This document shows positions 22,651 through 33,201 of a stretch of 64,000 nucleotides of DNA, piece after piece. A program made the translations under genes and the position numbers. The notes beneath the pieces are model-generated. The model did not search any database. It saw only the letters and a program-made list of their open reading frames with translations, and was not told the DNA's origin. Numbering within the stretch: position 1 is the first letter of the stretch; each line of letters starts with the position of its first letter. Where the stretch lies: contig CM028384.1 of assembly GCA_013146195.2 (NCBI GenBank), positions 76,232,728-76,296,727 of the forward strand. Direction: 5' to 3'. This stretch comes from Codonopsis lanceolata. Its lineage: Eukaryota; Streptophyta; Magnoliopsida; Asterales; Campanulaceae.

Positions 22651-24594
22651 CCATTTTTATTTTAAGGCAAATAAAGCAAAACCAAAGAAAAGAAAAATAA
22701 ACCAGAGAAAAAGAAAACGGGTTCGGAGGCTAAGTTACGAGTTGGGAAGGTGCTAGGCACCCAACTCGCCCTTTCGGTCTCAAAAATGGTTTTTGGTTGA
22801 AGTATGCTTTTTGTTATATTTATTTAGCAAATAAACACGGTATTAAAAGACAGAAATTAAAACAAATACATCCATGGCTACATTATTTACGGACTCGCAG
22901 CCATTTCCTTACGATAATTACAGACATATTTAAGAATATTTGGCCATCATAAGGGCTCTTTTACATAGTATTTCCTATTCTAATCCGGGCAGCACAACAG
23001 CTTATATTCGCTACATTGTGCCAGATTTAAATAACAATTTTTAAAAAATAATAAAAAGACAAAAAGTAAATAAATACAATAAATAGCGCCCTTAAAGGTT
23101 TTACCTTTTAGAGCGGCGATGTGCTCGCTCTGTCCTTCAGGGAGAGGGAGTCTTTTGTTGTTTGTTGTGTGGTTGTTGTTTTGATTTGGGCAGAATGACT
23201 GCTTATTTCTGAGGTTGTGGGCTTGTCAACTCGGGCAGAGTGACAACTTATTTGGGTGGGTTTTGGCCTTTTTGGTTGGGCGGAACCTCGGCTTAGTTTT
23301 TAGCTTTTTCTGGGCAGAGTAACGGCTTACTTTGGGATTTTGGGCCGGGAAGTGAGGTGGATACCTAACAACTAGGCTAGGGATCACTTATAACCTATGG
23401 GTTTTTGTTTTGGCAGAGTTTGGACGGGGTTTGGAGATTCTAGGGGCTTCCACTCACCTATCTCGCACCTCTCGTACTAATATTTATCGGTAGATCGCAG
23501 AAGCAGAGCTTCGTTGCGATTTTTAATCGCGGAATTGAGCACTAAAATGAGAGGCCGAGGGCTTCTATTTATACTGAAGGAGTAGGACACGCTGGGAATT
23601 TCTTGATTTCTTCCTCCTGCATCAGCGGCTTGTACCATGGGCATCAGAACTTGTACATTTTCCATCTGAGACAAGCTACAGTGAATGTCTTGGTGCCACC
23701 AAGGAGACCCTTGGTGCGGCACCAAGGGGCCTTGTGCGGCACCAAGCAACAACTATTCAAGTTTCATTTTTGCACTTTCCCCTCAGCTTCACTGCTTCAA
23801 GATCCTCGCTTCCTTTCGCATTTTTAACTCCTCAGAACTTGACATTTGTTAAGTTTTAACAGCTTCTTGATATTTTATGTCACCACATACTGTGGGTACG
23901 AATTGGGGTTTCAGAGCCCCTCAACGATGGAGTCTACTGATAACCCAAGGCTTACCGAGTAGACGAACATCGTTGATAAACAATAGACTCTCCAATTTCG
24001 CTCATTTAAGAACCGGAGAATGCAATTGGTAGCATTTATATGCACGCTAACATGCTATCCAAACCCATAACCTAGACATTTTTAGTCGGTTATAAAAAGT
24101 TATCGCAGTTTAAAGCAGATATGAATTTAATGTGCTCTGATGGTCGGACCTACTAATGTAGGCTGCCTACGTATTCCCTATTAAAGAAAATCAGACCAAA
24201 CGTAGTTCAAGCCAAAAAAACCTAAACTACAACCAAGTGAGGATGTCATGTTCTTCGGGTCAAGCCCGATCGAGAACACAACGGAAAAAGATTTTTGTGT
24301 TTTTTGAAAAAGCCGTATTCTTCCGGTCCGAAACCGTTGTCAAATACGGTATGAAGATTTGAATGTTTTTCTGCCACCACATTTCAACCGGTCAATACCT
24401 TGTCGTTGAAACGTGTTAAGAAGAATTTTCAAAGTTGTGTCCGGCCGTCGCCGCCTTTGTTTCCAAACACAACCGTAAAACTTTCAAATATCCAGAAAAC
24501 TGCACTCGACCGATAAAGATCCGTCGCCGAGCACGGCAAAGTAATCACTCTTCAAGTATTTTCGAAAATTGTGAGGTGGAAAACATTCTTTTTC

Positions 24595-24760
24595 CTTCCT
24601 TTTTTTTTCTCGCTCTCTCTGTTTTTTTTTAATATTCCTTTTTTTTTTTTTTTGTGTTTTTGAAATATTCCTCTTTTTTTTTTTTTTGAAGTATTCCTCT
24701 TTTTTTTTTTTTTTTTTTGAAATATTCCTCTTTTTTTTTTTTTTTTGAAATCAAAACTCA
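24595..24760 (+). repeat. T-rich minisatellite
   Basis: Tandem units of a T(12-18) run followed by GAAATATTCCTC, about four copies at roughly 30-bp spacing. Homopolymer length here is unlikely to be accurately assembled. Confidence 0.75.
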
Positions 24761-25374
24761 TTTTGAAAAGAGTTTTTTTTTTATTTTGAAAAACAAAGCA
24801 AAGTTTTTTTTTTAAACAAACTTTCCTTAAAAGGAAATTATTCTAAAGTTAAGGTAAGAATACTATACCTAACTTACCTTTTTGCGTCCGGGTGGCTGTC
24901 GCGGATTCGGCTGATCTTGGCATTTTCGCCACTCTTGCTAGGGAATTTATTCTTCTTCCTCTACTGGGGATTTTATTCTTCTTCTTTTTTTTCTTTTTTT
25001 TTCTTTTTTTTTGAATTCGCTGGGGATATTATTTTCTTTGTCCTCCGGTGAATGGTTGTCAATTTTGGTTAACAAGATTAACTTTGTTAACTTTCTGTTA
25101 GGCTCAGGGACCATTTTGAAGACTTTGAAATCTGAGGACTGAAGTGTCGCAGCTTCAAACTTTGGAAGGAGGAAAGGGAAAATTCCCTTTTTCCTCCCCT
25201 TTATTATGGACGAGAGTGTGAGGGAGAGAAGCCACTGCTTCTCTTTCTCTTCTTTCTTTCTTTCCTTGGCTCTGTCGCCATTGTTGCTGCTGCTTGCTTC
25301 TTTTCTTTTCTTTTTCTTTGTTTTCGCTCATTTTCTCAATTTTCTTCCGTCAATTTTAGTGTTTTACTTAGCAG

Positions 25375-28160
25375 ATGGCATCTTCTTCACGATCCAGGAA
25401 GGGGAAGGCACCGATGCACCCAGAATCTGGCGAGAGGAGAAGAGAACCTCCTCGCTTAGTCCGGAATAAACTCAATTACCGGTACTCTACGAATGACTGG
25501 GGCAACATTTTACGAGATCGGAACACTCACGTGTCCAATCTTCCTCTCACCACTGTAAGATTTTTTTTTTCTCGAAATTTTCCTGGTTATACTTCATATC
25601 TGCTAAATTTCTGCACTGTTTGGAACCTTTGGAGCACTCCTGACTTTATTAGTAATGCATATGCATGTCCTATTTATGCCTAAATGATGTAATTAAGTGA
25701 TAATGTGTGAAATTTATATATGATTTATTTTTGCGATGCATGATTTGAACTAGTGGTCACTATTTGACCCTACTATGCATGACTTATATTCTAAATGCAA
25801 ATGAGGCTATATGATGCATGTTTTATGCTAAAACATATTTTTGCATGCAATAGAATCGCGAAACGGAATATTCGGAGTACAAATTAATTTTTTCCGAAAC
25901 GCATTTTGGGCATATTTTCGGATAAAAACAGGACAAAGCAGATATTTTTCATGCCCTTAGATTTATTTTTCAAGCATGCATCTACTGCAGGGGTATAGTA
26001 AATGCCACAAAGATATTTATTTTGATGATCGATGATACTTTATCTCCTTTTTAGCGTATCCCTATGGCAGCTTATTGGACAAATGAAATGCACATAGTGG
26101 ATGCATGAATTATTCTATTTGATGCAGATGCAATACAGAACAATTATAAGATGATGCATGAATGTTTTTATATTTTATTATACACATGGTAAATGCAGTC
26201 CTACTATGCATTTTTATGATATTTAAGATGAAAAATTAATTATGTATATGCAAAATAAATTACATATAAAAATTGTTTTTATGTAAAAGAATACATTATG
26301 TATGTATAGCATGTAGATTCCTACGTTTGTTTGTTTGTTTTTGTTTTTTTTTTTTTTGTAAAAGAATGACGTTTATTTTTATGTAAATTTATGCACATGT
26401 ATGGTATGTGACAATTTAAAGAATTATTTATTTTCTTTTTGTTATGAACAAGATTTTTTTTTATGCTAAAAAGAATTTATTGTTATAAAAAAAAAGTCCT
26501 GAAGCATGCAATATGTTCATTATTTATTTACTTTTGCTTATTTAAAAGATTGTACAGAGAAGAAAATAAGGGTAGAGGGCTTACCCTTTTTTTTTCTTTT
26601 TCGTGTTCGCAGGGAATTTGAGAGAACGCGGTATCATATCGACGTGGTTGAGATTTACCATGCTACCCGAGGCGCAAAGTTGTGGTGGAGGGTTCAGGTT
26701 TCAGTGTCTTTATGCACTCCTTCACCCACTTTACCAGCTATCTTCCCATTTTTGACGTGCTCAGGGACTTCTGGTGGGACACCACCCATACCTTTCATTT
26801 CAAATTGGGAGGCGAACCATGACCCCGTGATCTCACTGCGATCACTGAATCCCTACCAAGATAGTGGGAGACCCCTGCCCCGACTTACTCCGACATCAGG
26901 AGGGAGATGGGACCTCCTGCCGGTCTCCGCTTCAAATCATCGGATGAGATTTTTATTAGCAACGCCGGCGGCTTTAATAATGGGCGGTGCCGACATGACG
27001 GCCGTGAATCCTCGAGTGGCAAGAGCGCTTTTTTTTCACACGCTCTTGCCAACTCCTCCGCTACCCCGAGAGTTTCCGGCCCGCTTGTCTCATGATTTTA
27101 TCTGATCCCTTTGTATGATTGGGGGATGCTGTTTACCGAATCAGATGTCTCTAGGATAGTGACTCGCCGACTGAATGGGTTTGCTCCGGCTGGGAGGTAC
27201 TGCCTTTTTCCCTTTTTTCTTTCTCTTTTTCTTTTTTTCATTTTTTATTTACATATTTTTTTTTTGACAACATTATTTATTCTTATTTTTTTTTACATAT
27301 ATTTTTTTTTGACAACATATTTATTTCTCTTTTTTTTTTTTTTTTTTTGCGTGTCCGGCCTTCATTTTTCGCGATTATTGGTCACCTCATTCGGCGAAGT
27401 TTACTACCTCCATAATCCGTCCCAATATGTTGACAAAGAAATGGTGGATCCGGCCGAGGACGGTGGTTGTAATATAGGGAAAGAGTGCGAGCGAATTGTT
27501 GGCTCAAGTCCTGGTTCATGCACTTTCCCCGGAGGCCCGGAGGGACATTATTCTACTACTTGATGTTCACCGCCGCCGGATATTGATGGTTTCCATCATG
27601 GTGGATTCTTTGTATATGGGCGGAAGGGTGAACCTGGCCGGCCACTCAGCCTTTTCTTGGCTCCAAGTGGTGCCTCAAGTCCTTCGATGATAGAGCCCGA
27701 TCGATCGCTCGACCTGCATTTGGGAAATACCTCGCCTCGCGATAGACTATCCAGGGATGGCATACGAGGATTTCCCCGAGAGAGCCGCATCCCTCCTCCG
27801 CTCCCAAGCAGCCTGTGCGGCATTCTCGATGCCAGCTGCACAGTGGTCGTCTACTTCATTTCTCGACGAACCCGATGTTTACTGAGCCTGATGATATTTT
27901 CTCTACTTTCCAAAGATGAGGGTGGTGGCTTAGTAGCAGGGTTCTTCCGACATCGAGATCTCGGAGGAGCCGCCGTGTCCCCAGCAGCCTCGCTCGGTAG
28001 ACACATCCACCTTTATTCTCTCTTTTTTCTTTATATATCTTTTATATTTTTTATGCACACTCTTTTTTTCCGAGACTAACTTTTTTTTTTATTCATCTTT
28101 TTTTTTCATTCATTTTTTTTAGGTGAACGTGTCTACTTATAAGAAAGCGGCCGGGTTTCT
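25375..28160 (+). pseudogene. Plant mobile domain (PMD) protein carried by an LTR element, frame-broken
   Basis: Exon 1 starts MASSSRSRKGKAPMHPESG at 25375 and ends at a GT donor after PLTT (about 25554). A 1-kb AT-rich intron leads to an exon beginning at about 26611 (REFERTRYHIDVVEIYHATR). Across at least five frame changes, later segments (DFWDTTHTFHFKLGGEPMT near 26780, YDWG near 27115, LAGHSAFSWLQ near 27640, ARSIARPAFGKYLASRYR near 27690) give the overall pattern of plant mobile domains. In Arabidopsis these occur in silencing factors such as MAIL1/MAIN and also within transposons. The position inside an Ogre/Tat-like LTR block says this copy is a transposon-carried PMD. I could not find gag or pol belonging to this element. 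Confidence 0.55.
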
Positions 28161-28215
28161 TCAACATCAAGAAATTGTATCGTAAATTGGTCGATGAATT
28201 TTCTTGCGTGGGGAG

Positions 28216-28315
28216 NNNNNNNNNNNNNNNNNNNNNNNNNNNNNNNNNNNNNNNNNNNNNNNNNNNNNNNNNNNNNNNNNNNNNNNNNNNNNNNNNNNNN
28301 NNNNNNNNNNNNNNN
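28216..28315. other. Assembly gap (100 N)
   Basis: Exactly 100 N, the usual placeholder for a gap of unknown size. The sequence left of it is PMD-element DNA and the sequence right of it is in the middle of a Sirevirus protease region, so the two contigs need not be neighbours at any particular distance. Confidence 1.
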
Positions 28316-29512
28316 AATGCTCCAGACATGACTGGATCAGCTGAACTCCTTACTAACATTATTGCGACAAAGGACATACGTAATCTTTGGGGACAATTCA
28401 AAAGGAAAAACTATCGGCTATGGATCCATTATCGAGGATCTATAATAATTGAAAATGTCTCTTTGGTACAAGGTCTGAAACACAATCTTCTAAGTATCTC
28501 GCGGAATTCCGTGATAAAGGTATGAGCTGCTCATTCTCCTCCACACATTGTTTCATCAAAAATAGCCTCACCAATGAAATTTTGCTTACTGGTACTAGAA
28601 AAAGAAATGTTTTTGCTATAGATTTACTTTCCTTAAATAGCAGTACTCAAATTTGTCTGGTAGCAAATAATATTTCCAAAAATTCATGGCTTTGGCACAA
28701 AAGACTTTCACATTTAAACTTTAAGTATCTTTCAAAACTTTCAAAAGGAGATTTGGTAAAAGGTTTGCCTTCCATAAATTGTCCAACTGACAAAAAATGT
28801 GATGCCTGTATTTTGGGAAAAATAACAAAAACCTCTTTTAAACCAAAACCATGTCTTTCTACCAAAAGAACTCTTGAGCTCCTACACATGGATTTATTTG
28901 GTCCTGTAACTACTGCAAGCTTAGGAGGAAACAGGTATACATTAGTTGTTGTGGATGACTACTCCAGATATACTTGGGTTGAGATGATGCAATCCAAAGA
29001 TGAAACTTACAGCATTCTCACTTCCCTATTCAGAATTCTTCAAACTCAAAAGGAATGTGAGATTATAAGTGTTAGATCTGACAATGGTACAGAATTCAAA
29101 AATCTTGGGATGGACACATACTGTGATGATCATGGAATTGATCATAACTTTTCAAGAAGAACACCTCAAAGAAATGGTATAGCCGAAAGGAAGAACAGAC
29201 TCGATTGAAGGTAAAACAATGATAGCTGAAGCAAATTTGCCAAAATACTTTTGGGCAGAAGCTGTCAACACAGCATGTTTTACTCAGAATAGATCTCTCA
29301 TAAACAAATTTCATGGTAAGACTCCTTATGAAATATGGAGAGGTAGAACACCTAACATTGCTTTCTTTAAAATCTTTGGGTGCAAATGCTTCATTCATTA
29401 CAATGGTGGAGATTACAGAGGTAAATTTGATGAAAAAGCTGATGAAGGTATTTTTGTTGGTTATGCCAAGCATAGTAAAGCTTATAGAGTTTATAATAGA
29501 AAACTCAAGTAA
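28316..29512 (+). pseudogene. Sirevirus pol, part 1: protease end, GAG-pre-integrase and integrase
   Basis: It opens inside the protease (MTGSAE, then SIIIENVSLVQGLKHNLLSI). After one frame break it runs 28522-29208 as an intact 228-codon frame with the integrase zinc finger (HKRLSH..CDACILGK), LELLHMDLFGP, DDYSRYTWV, SDNGTEF and RNGIAERKN, the D,D-35-E core. A frameshift at 29200-29206 leads to 29219-29512 (TPYEIWRGRTPNIAFFKIFG). Integrase would insert element cDNA. Gag and the 5' LTR lie in or beyond the gap. The sequence duplicates domains also present at 21.6-22.1 kb, so this is a different element copy. Confidence 0.85.
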
Positions 29513-29523
29513 TTGTTGAATCT

Positions 29524-29997
29524 ATGCATGTTAATTTTGATGAATCAAGTTTAATTGAGTCATGTGAAACTCCTGATGTTACTAACAATTTTGAAATATT
29601 TGAGACAGGAAACAGTACAGGTTCAATTCAAAATAATCCTCCATCTTCAACTCCTACTACAGAAACTCTAAACCTTCAGAATGAACCTAAACAGACTGAC
29701 ACCCTTCAGCCAGCTGACAATCCTCATCCTATTACAATAGATCAGTCAGCTGACACACTTAGTCCTGAAGCCATTCAGTCAACTGACACTCACCCATCTC
29801 TACCTTTACAAACTGAGCCTCCTACTGATCTTCCTAAGGAAATTAGGGAAGCTAGACACCACCCAGTTTCAAATATCATAGGAGACCCCTTTGCTGGTCT
29901 AAGAACCAGAAGTAGCTCCAGAAATGAAACTCTTGATTCTCATGCCTTTGTCTCTTCCATTGAACCCAAAAAGATTGATGAAGCCTTGGAAGATTGA
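29524..29997 (+). pseudogene. Sirevirus pol linker between integrase and reverse transcriptase
   Basis: A 158-codon open frame rich in Thr, Pro, Gln and Asp, ending with HHPVSNIIGDPFAGLRTRSS, the conserved motif that leads into Copia reverse transcriptase. It is normally continuous with integrase and RT; here it is separated by a one-base shift at each end (near 29511 and 29990). Confidence 0.75.
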
Positions 29998-31452
29998 TCG
30001 AGGCTATGCAAGAAGAGCTTGAAAGATGTAAAGTTTGGGAACTTGTGCCTAGACCCACGATCAACAAGTCATTGGAACAAAATGGGTGTTCAGAAACAAG
30101 TTGGATGAAGAAGGAAATGTTACAAGAAATAAAGCAAGGTTAGTAGCCCAAGGATATAGACAGGAGGAGGGCATTGACTATGACCAAACTTTTGCTCCTG
30201 TAGCAAGACTTGAAGCCATCAGATTATTTCTTGCCTATGCAACCTTCAAGGACTTCAAGGTATACCAAATGGATGTAAAAAGTGCATTCTTGAATGGAGA
30301 CCTTCAAGAACAAGTATTTGTTGAACAACCTCCTGGTTTCTTTGACCTCAAAAAGAAGGACCATGTATACAAGTTAAGAAAGGCTCTTTATGGTCTTAAG
30401 CAAGCACCAAGAGCATGGTACGAAACCCTATCCAAATTCCTTATGGAAAAAGGATTTCAAAGAGGTAAAATCGACACTACTCTTTTCTCTTTGAAGCACA
30501 AAGGTAATATTTTACTAGTTCAAATTTATGTTGATGATATTATTTTTGGATCAACTAATGAAATTTTATGCAAGAGATTTGAGCATCTTATGAAAGGAAA
30601 GTTTGAAATGAGTATGATGGGAGAACTAACATACTTCTTAGGTTTGCAAATCAAGCAAACTGAGGAAGGAATTTTTATCCACCAATCTAAATACACTAGA
30701 GAGCTGATCAAGAAGTATAATCTTCAAGAAGCCAATTCAACAAACACTCCAATGGGAGTTGAATGTCATCTAGTTCGATGAAAAGGGTAAGCCGTTAATA
30801 CAACCGAGTACAGAGGTATAGTTGATCTCTTCTTTATTTAACGCCTAGCGCACTGATATCATGTTTGTTGTATGTATATGTGCTCGTTTTCAAGCTAATC
30901 CTAAGGAATCTCATATGATTGCAAAAGAATCATTAGATATTTGATTGATCTTACCGAAAAGTTTGGCATTTGGTATCCTGTAGACTCTTCATTCAATTTA
31001 ACGGATATTCGATGCCGACCTTGCACGCAGAGTTAATAGAAAAAGCACCCTGGAACTTGTCGGTTCCTTGGAAACATCGTTTCATGGGCATGTGTAAAAG
31101 CAAGCTTCGCTTCCACTTCAACAACCGAAGTCGAATATATTGTCGGAAGTCGTTGTTCTCAGATTCTTTGGATGAAACAGCAGTTATTGGATTATGAAAT
31201 GCCTATGGGAACCTGTCCTATTTATTGTGATAATACTTCTGCCATATCAGTTTCTAAAAACCCTGTCATGCATTCTAAAACCAAGCACATAGACATCAGA
31301 TATCATTTTTGAAAGATCATGTTGAAAAAGGAAATGTTCAGTTAGAATATGTTCCTACTGAATTTCAATTAGCTGACATTTTTACAAAAGCTTTAAAAGC
31401 TGACAGATTTGAATTTTTAAGAGGAGAATTAGGAATGCTTATAATGTCATAG
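29998..31452 (+). pseudogene. Sirevirus pol, part 2: reverse transcriptase and RNase H
   Basis: The RT frame 30086-30781 is intact, with KARLVAQGYRQEEGIDY, the YQMDVKSAFLNGDL finger/palm motif and the catalytic YVDD in IYVDDIIFGS (about 30526). RNase H follows from 30782 but is fragmented by six or more indels (GIWYPVDSS, SQILWMKQQLLDY, CDNTSAISVSKNP, TKHIDIRYH, LADIFTKALK near 31370). Several breaks fall on CG dinucleotides. RT and RNase H convert the element RNA to DNA in virus-like particles. Confidence 0.85.
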
Positions 31453-31715
31453 AAAGATGCATTTGGCTTGACTAACTTATGCAGGGTATACTTCAGTTTT
31501 TGTGCATCAAGCTGACAATTTATATCAGCAAGCAAATGGTCAGCCAGTAGCTGACACATGAAGCTCTTGTACAACAAAGCTTCTCAGCTGACAACCGTTA
31601 GCTGACAAAACTTCTCTTCATTCCTTGATTGAATTTGTCAGCCAGTAGCTGACAAACATTCACAGCTGACACTTATTAGCTGACAAATTGTCCAGCTGAC
31701 ATATTTCTCAGCTGA
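31370..31715 (+). repeat. Cluster of GCTGACA motifs after pol
   Basis: GCTGACA, mostly preceded by A, occurs about ten times between 31369 and 31701, eight of them in the 190 bp of noncoding sequence after the RNase H stop; GCTGAT variants follow. The motif is also scattered in the pol linker (about 29717, 29748) and the downstream open frame (about 33078, 34632). It is unlikely by chance at this density. Confidence 0.7.
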
Positions 31716-32029
31716 TAACATAGTGATTAACAGTCACTGTCCAGGTAGTCTCTAAGCCTTAAGTCAAAGCTGATCGTATCTCAGCTAAGACTTAATCTCT
31801 AATTTATTTAAAATTCCTCATTTATTTCCCGCCATTTATTTTCCTTGGAACTCGCGAAACTTTCTTGAAAAGCCAAAATGACCTTTCCACTATCCCACCA
31901 ACTCTGGCGGTTGAAATGACGTGTTTTCACAAAAACGGCTCATCATTGTGATAATGACTATCTGTCATAAATTGCTATTTTTATCACAAAAACCAAAATT
32001 ATGTGTACTTTATCACTACACTCCATATC

Positions 32030-32373
32030 TTCGCTTTTAAAACCCACTATAAGAGTCCGTACGTATCTTATCCCCTTTAAAAACACACTCACTGTCTCAC
32101 TTTTCTCTTACCTTCTCTCTCTCTAAAATCCTTCTTCTTCTTCAAAACCCTAAAAGTCTAAGTATATTGGCTGGAAACTCCATTGATACCCGTAAAGCAT
32201 TCTGAATAGAGTGTGGTATCGCCGGAGCATACAACGCCGCGTACTTGGTCAATCGAAAGCTTTCAAACACTATTTTAACTCTAAAATCTTTCGGTACTCT
32301 CTATTTCTCTCAAATCCTTCTTCTTTCTTTTGCTTTCAAAAGTTCTTAACTTGTCTGTTAATTGTTTCAGGAG
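32030..32373 (+). promoter_or_regulatory. Possible internal promoter and leader of the Sirevirus third open frame
   Basis: A TATA-like CACTATAAGAG (about 32045-32055) is followed by a CT-rich, leader-like region (32090-32160) and then, after T-rich sequence, a good 3' splice site TTGTTTCAG (32362-32370) four bases before ATG at 32374. This layout resembles a plant promoter, leader and intron rather than an arbitrary spacer. It is inference from composition only. Confidence 0.35.
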
Positions 32374-33201
32374 ATGGCTTTGAACCCAGCAATTGGATGC
32401 CTTCTCGATGTGGTATCTCTGAATGAAGAACCACTAGGGCTTGAACTAATCCATTTACTCACTGCAAATGGATTATTACCTCTACTCTCATTCAACATTC
32501 GAAACTTCAGTTGCCAGTTGACTGAAGAATTCTTCATGGGTATGGAGGAAAACCCAGCCGACCCTTTTTCTCTCATAGGTAACATCAGAGGTGTTCCAGT
32601 TGTGTTCGACTCAGAGACCATCACTGCTGCTTTCCCCGGCCTCTATGACGACGGCTCTACAACCTACACCATTCCTGATGAAACTCAGCAAGCTGGATGG
32701 ATTACCATGAGGGGTGAAGTACCAGTGGAGCTTGCCTACGACAGGCACAAGCATCGCTTTGCTCCACTCCACTACGCTCTAGCCACTGTATTGGATAAAT
32801 GTCTCATAATCAAGTCTGGTGGTCATGACAAGATTACTGAGGCCCAAATGTTCCTTATGGAAGGAATTGTGGAGAATTGTGAAATGAATTGGGGAGCCAT
32901 TCTGGTAGAGTGTGTGAAGGTGAATATTGCCAAGTACAAGGACAACATGGAAACTGGAAATCCAAGACTGACACATCACCTGATCATAAATCAGTTCCTT
33001 CGATCCATTCCTGCTTGTCAGCATCTGCTCATCAACCTTGGTGACCTTGAACCTGTCAAGGTCAAGAAATATGTTGCTGCTGACATTAGAAGAGCTAGTA
33101 TTTCTAGCAGATTTGGTCAGGAGGCTCTTCCAGCTCAGTCTAGCAGGAGACCAAGAAGAACTAGGACCCAAGCCCTCACCGTCAGATCATCCCACCGATG
33201 A
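32374..33201 (+). CDS. Third open frame of the Sirevirus (env position), N-terminal part
   Basis: A 275-codon intact frame from the ATG at 32374, chosen because it follows a clear AG acceptor and starts MALNPAIG. It has ADPFSLIGNIRGVPVVFDSE and LHYALATVLDKCLIIKSGGH, which are reminiscent of the uncharacterised 'putative plant transposon protein' domain found in many plant retroelements; this match is from memory. No signal peptide or strong membrane segment is visible in this part. It sits between pol and the 3' LTR, the position of the env-like frame in Sireviruses, but nothing here demonstrates an envelope function. Translation continues in other frames downstream. Confidence 0.6.
   Translation: MALNPAIGCLLDVVSLNEEPLGLELIHLLTANGLLPLLSFNIRNFSCQLTEEFFMGMEENPADPFSLIGNIRGVPVVFDSETITAAFPGLYDDGSTTYTIPDETQQAGWITMRGEVPVELAYDRHKHRFAPLHYALATVLDKCLIIKSGGHDKITEAQMFLMEGIVENCEMNWGAILVECVKVNIAKYKDNMETGNPRLTHHLIINQFLRSIPACQHLLINLGDLEPVKVKKYVAADIRRASISSRFGQEALPAQSSRRPRRTRTQALTVRSSHR

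Larger units (their letters stand above)
22111..25374 (+). mobile_element. Ogre/Tat-like Gypsy LTR and leader (copy A)
   Basis: It begins TGTGAGGTCCCCGGGG inside the Sirevirus integrase region. Shared landmarks with copy B at 61344 are GGGTTCGGAGG..TAAGTTAC, CCCAACTCGCCCTTTCGGTC, repeated GGGCAGA..GACTGCTTATT-like phrases, and ACTTGACATTTGTTA before GGGTACGAA. GTAGGCTGCCTACGTATTC (24161-24179) is also typical of Tat/Ogre LTRs. Within it is a 186-bp tandem duplication (22301-22486, then 22487-22650). The far end and PBS could not be placed. A pyrimidine-rich leader runs up to the ATG of the PMD frame at 25375. Confidence 0.55.
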
